A stretch of DNA of 49,738 bases from Polyangiaceae bacterium. Its GTDB lineage: Bacteria > Myxococcota_A > Polyangia > Polyangiales > Polyangiaceae. Positions 49,100-49,738 of this stretch are shown here, piece after piece. The translations under genes were made by a program, and so were the position numbers. The stretch spans positions 1-49,738 of the forward strand of contig JALHPN010000037.1 of the NCBI GenBank assembly GCA_022842465.1, read 5' to 3'. Position 1 is the stretch's first letter, and the number at the start of each line of letters is the position of its first letter. The notes beneath the pieces are model-generated. The model searched no databases, had not been told where the DNA came from, and worked only from the letters and a program-made list of their open reading frames with translations.

Positions 49100-49738
49100 G
49101 TGCGACGCACCCCCGTCTCTGCCACCTTCGCCGTCCTCGCGTCGATCGCCCTCTCCGGCTGCAAGGGGACCGGCGGCAGCGCGGCACGCCCCGTGCCCCA
49201 GGCGACGCTCGCGTGGAACGACGCCGGCGGCGCGTCGCTCACCATCGGCGAGCGCACTGCCCCCGTCCCCGCGGGCGATCTGCGCCTCGGCGCGACGCCC
49301 CCCGTCGACCACGACGAGGCCGGGACGCGCTTCTCGTACGTCGCGGCCGACGAGCGGATCCGGGTCGTCTACGCCGTCGGCGACGGGCTCTACTTCGCGA
49401 AGCCCGGCGAGGCCCACGCCGGGAAGGCGCCGGAGACGCTCGCGGCGCTGGGGGGGCTCTTCGAGGCGGCGACGCCCCGCGAGCGCTTCGTCTCCGACGT
49501 GAAGAAGGCGCTCGGCGAGCCCGGCCTCGTGCGGATGCTCGTCGACGGGGCCGACGTCGAGGCCCCCGAGTGGCCGTCGACGCTCGCGTCCCTGCCGGCG
49601 GCGCGCGCCGAGGAGGTGCGGAGCCTCCTCGCCGAGACGCTGGAGCCCGGGAAGCCCACCCGCGGGATGAAGCGCGCCGTCGCGCTCCTCCCCCTCGCCG
49701 AGCTCGCGAAGCGCCCCGGCTTCGCGGCGCGCGCCGCC
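49100..49738 (+). CDS. Lipoprotein of unknown function, 3'-truncated
   Basis: The frame opens at GTG 49100 and stays open for 213 codons to the window edge. It begins with a lipoprotein signal (RRTPVSATFAVLASIALSGC, Cys21), then a short Gly/Ala linker and a strand-rich domain (LAWNDAGGASLTIG, RIRVVYAVGDGLYF), followed by an alpha-helical Ala/Leu/Glu-rich region. I recognise no family. The GTG is the first in-frame start that gives a signal peptide at the N-terminus. Confidence 0.7.
   Translation, partial: MRRTPVSATFAVLASIALSGCKGTGGSAARPVPQATLAWNDAGGASLTIGERTAPVPAGDLRLGATPPVDHDEAGTRFSYVAADERIRVVYAVGDGLYFAKPGEAHAGKAPETLAALGGLFEAATPRERFVSDVKKALGEPGLVRMLVDGADVEAPEWPSTLASLPAARAEEVRSLLAETLEPGKPTRGMKRAVALLPLAELAKRPGFAARAA

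Overview
The window is a gene-dense, very GC-rich chromosomal segment with about 46 protein-coding genes and no RNA genes, insertion sequences, integrases or CRISPR arrays that I can see. It looks like a myxobacterium (Myxococcota, probably Polyangiales). The reasons are the strong third-position GC, the many lipoproteins with Ser/Gly/Asp-rich linkers after the lipobox Cys, PAS-rich hybrid kinases, GTG starts and tight gene packing. This placement is inference from style, not from a marker gene.

Left part (1-9 kb): a truncated parvulin isomerase, a lipoprotein, a SixA-like protein that has lost its catalytic His, a thiolase and an FAD monooxygenase. These are followed by a same-strand signalling set: a soluble PAS hybrid histidine kinase, a stand-alone CheB methylesterase and a CheR methyltransferase with PAS domains and a heptad-repeat coiled coil. 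No chemoreceptor, CheA or CheW is present.

9-16 kb: a minus-strand operon reads TonB, ExbB, ExbD, ExbD, TonB-dependent receptor with a carboxypeptidase-regulatory-like domain, and a beta-helix-like lipoprotein. It is a self-contained outer-membrane import system for an unknown substrate. It diverges from an amtB ammonium channel gene that has no glnK beside it.

17-23 kb: a YceI-like protein, a beta-CASP metallo-beta-lactamase RNase/CPSF-like protein, then two tandem paralogous ABC-type solute-binding lipoproteins with an unusual six-Cys N-terminal segment and no permease genes. The region upstream of the first carries a LacI-family-like palindrome, and part of that motif recurs upstream of the second.

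23-30 kb: a minus-strand run of a CE2-like esterase lipoprotein, a DUF4015-type glycoside hydrolase lipoprotein, a HIT protein, an exported alpha/beta hydrolase, an MFS transporter and a serine beta-lactamase-family hydrolase. The last lacks a canonical start codon and probably starts at CTG, coupled to the upstream stop.

30-49.7 kb: an agmatinase-family ureohydrolase, an M3 peptidase overlapping an ion channel with a non-canonical pore, and an XRE-cupin regulator preceded by a previously easy-to-miss 56-residue gene. A good sigma70-type promoter with a 22-bp direct repeat, likely an autoregulatory operator, drives that pair. Beyond it lie a glutamine amidotransferase, a rhodanese, an FAD-linked oxidase, SerA, a leaderless PhnD-like binding protein, a zinc-ribbon membrane protein, an HExxH lipoprotein, an MFS exporter, a fatty-acid desaturase with a 14-bp palindrome just before its start, ArfB, an EI24/CysZ-like protein and a truncated lipoprotein. 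All functions are inferred from motifs read by eye; no database search was run.
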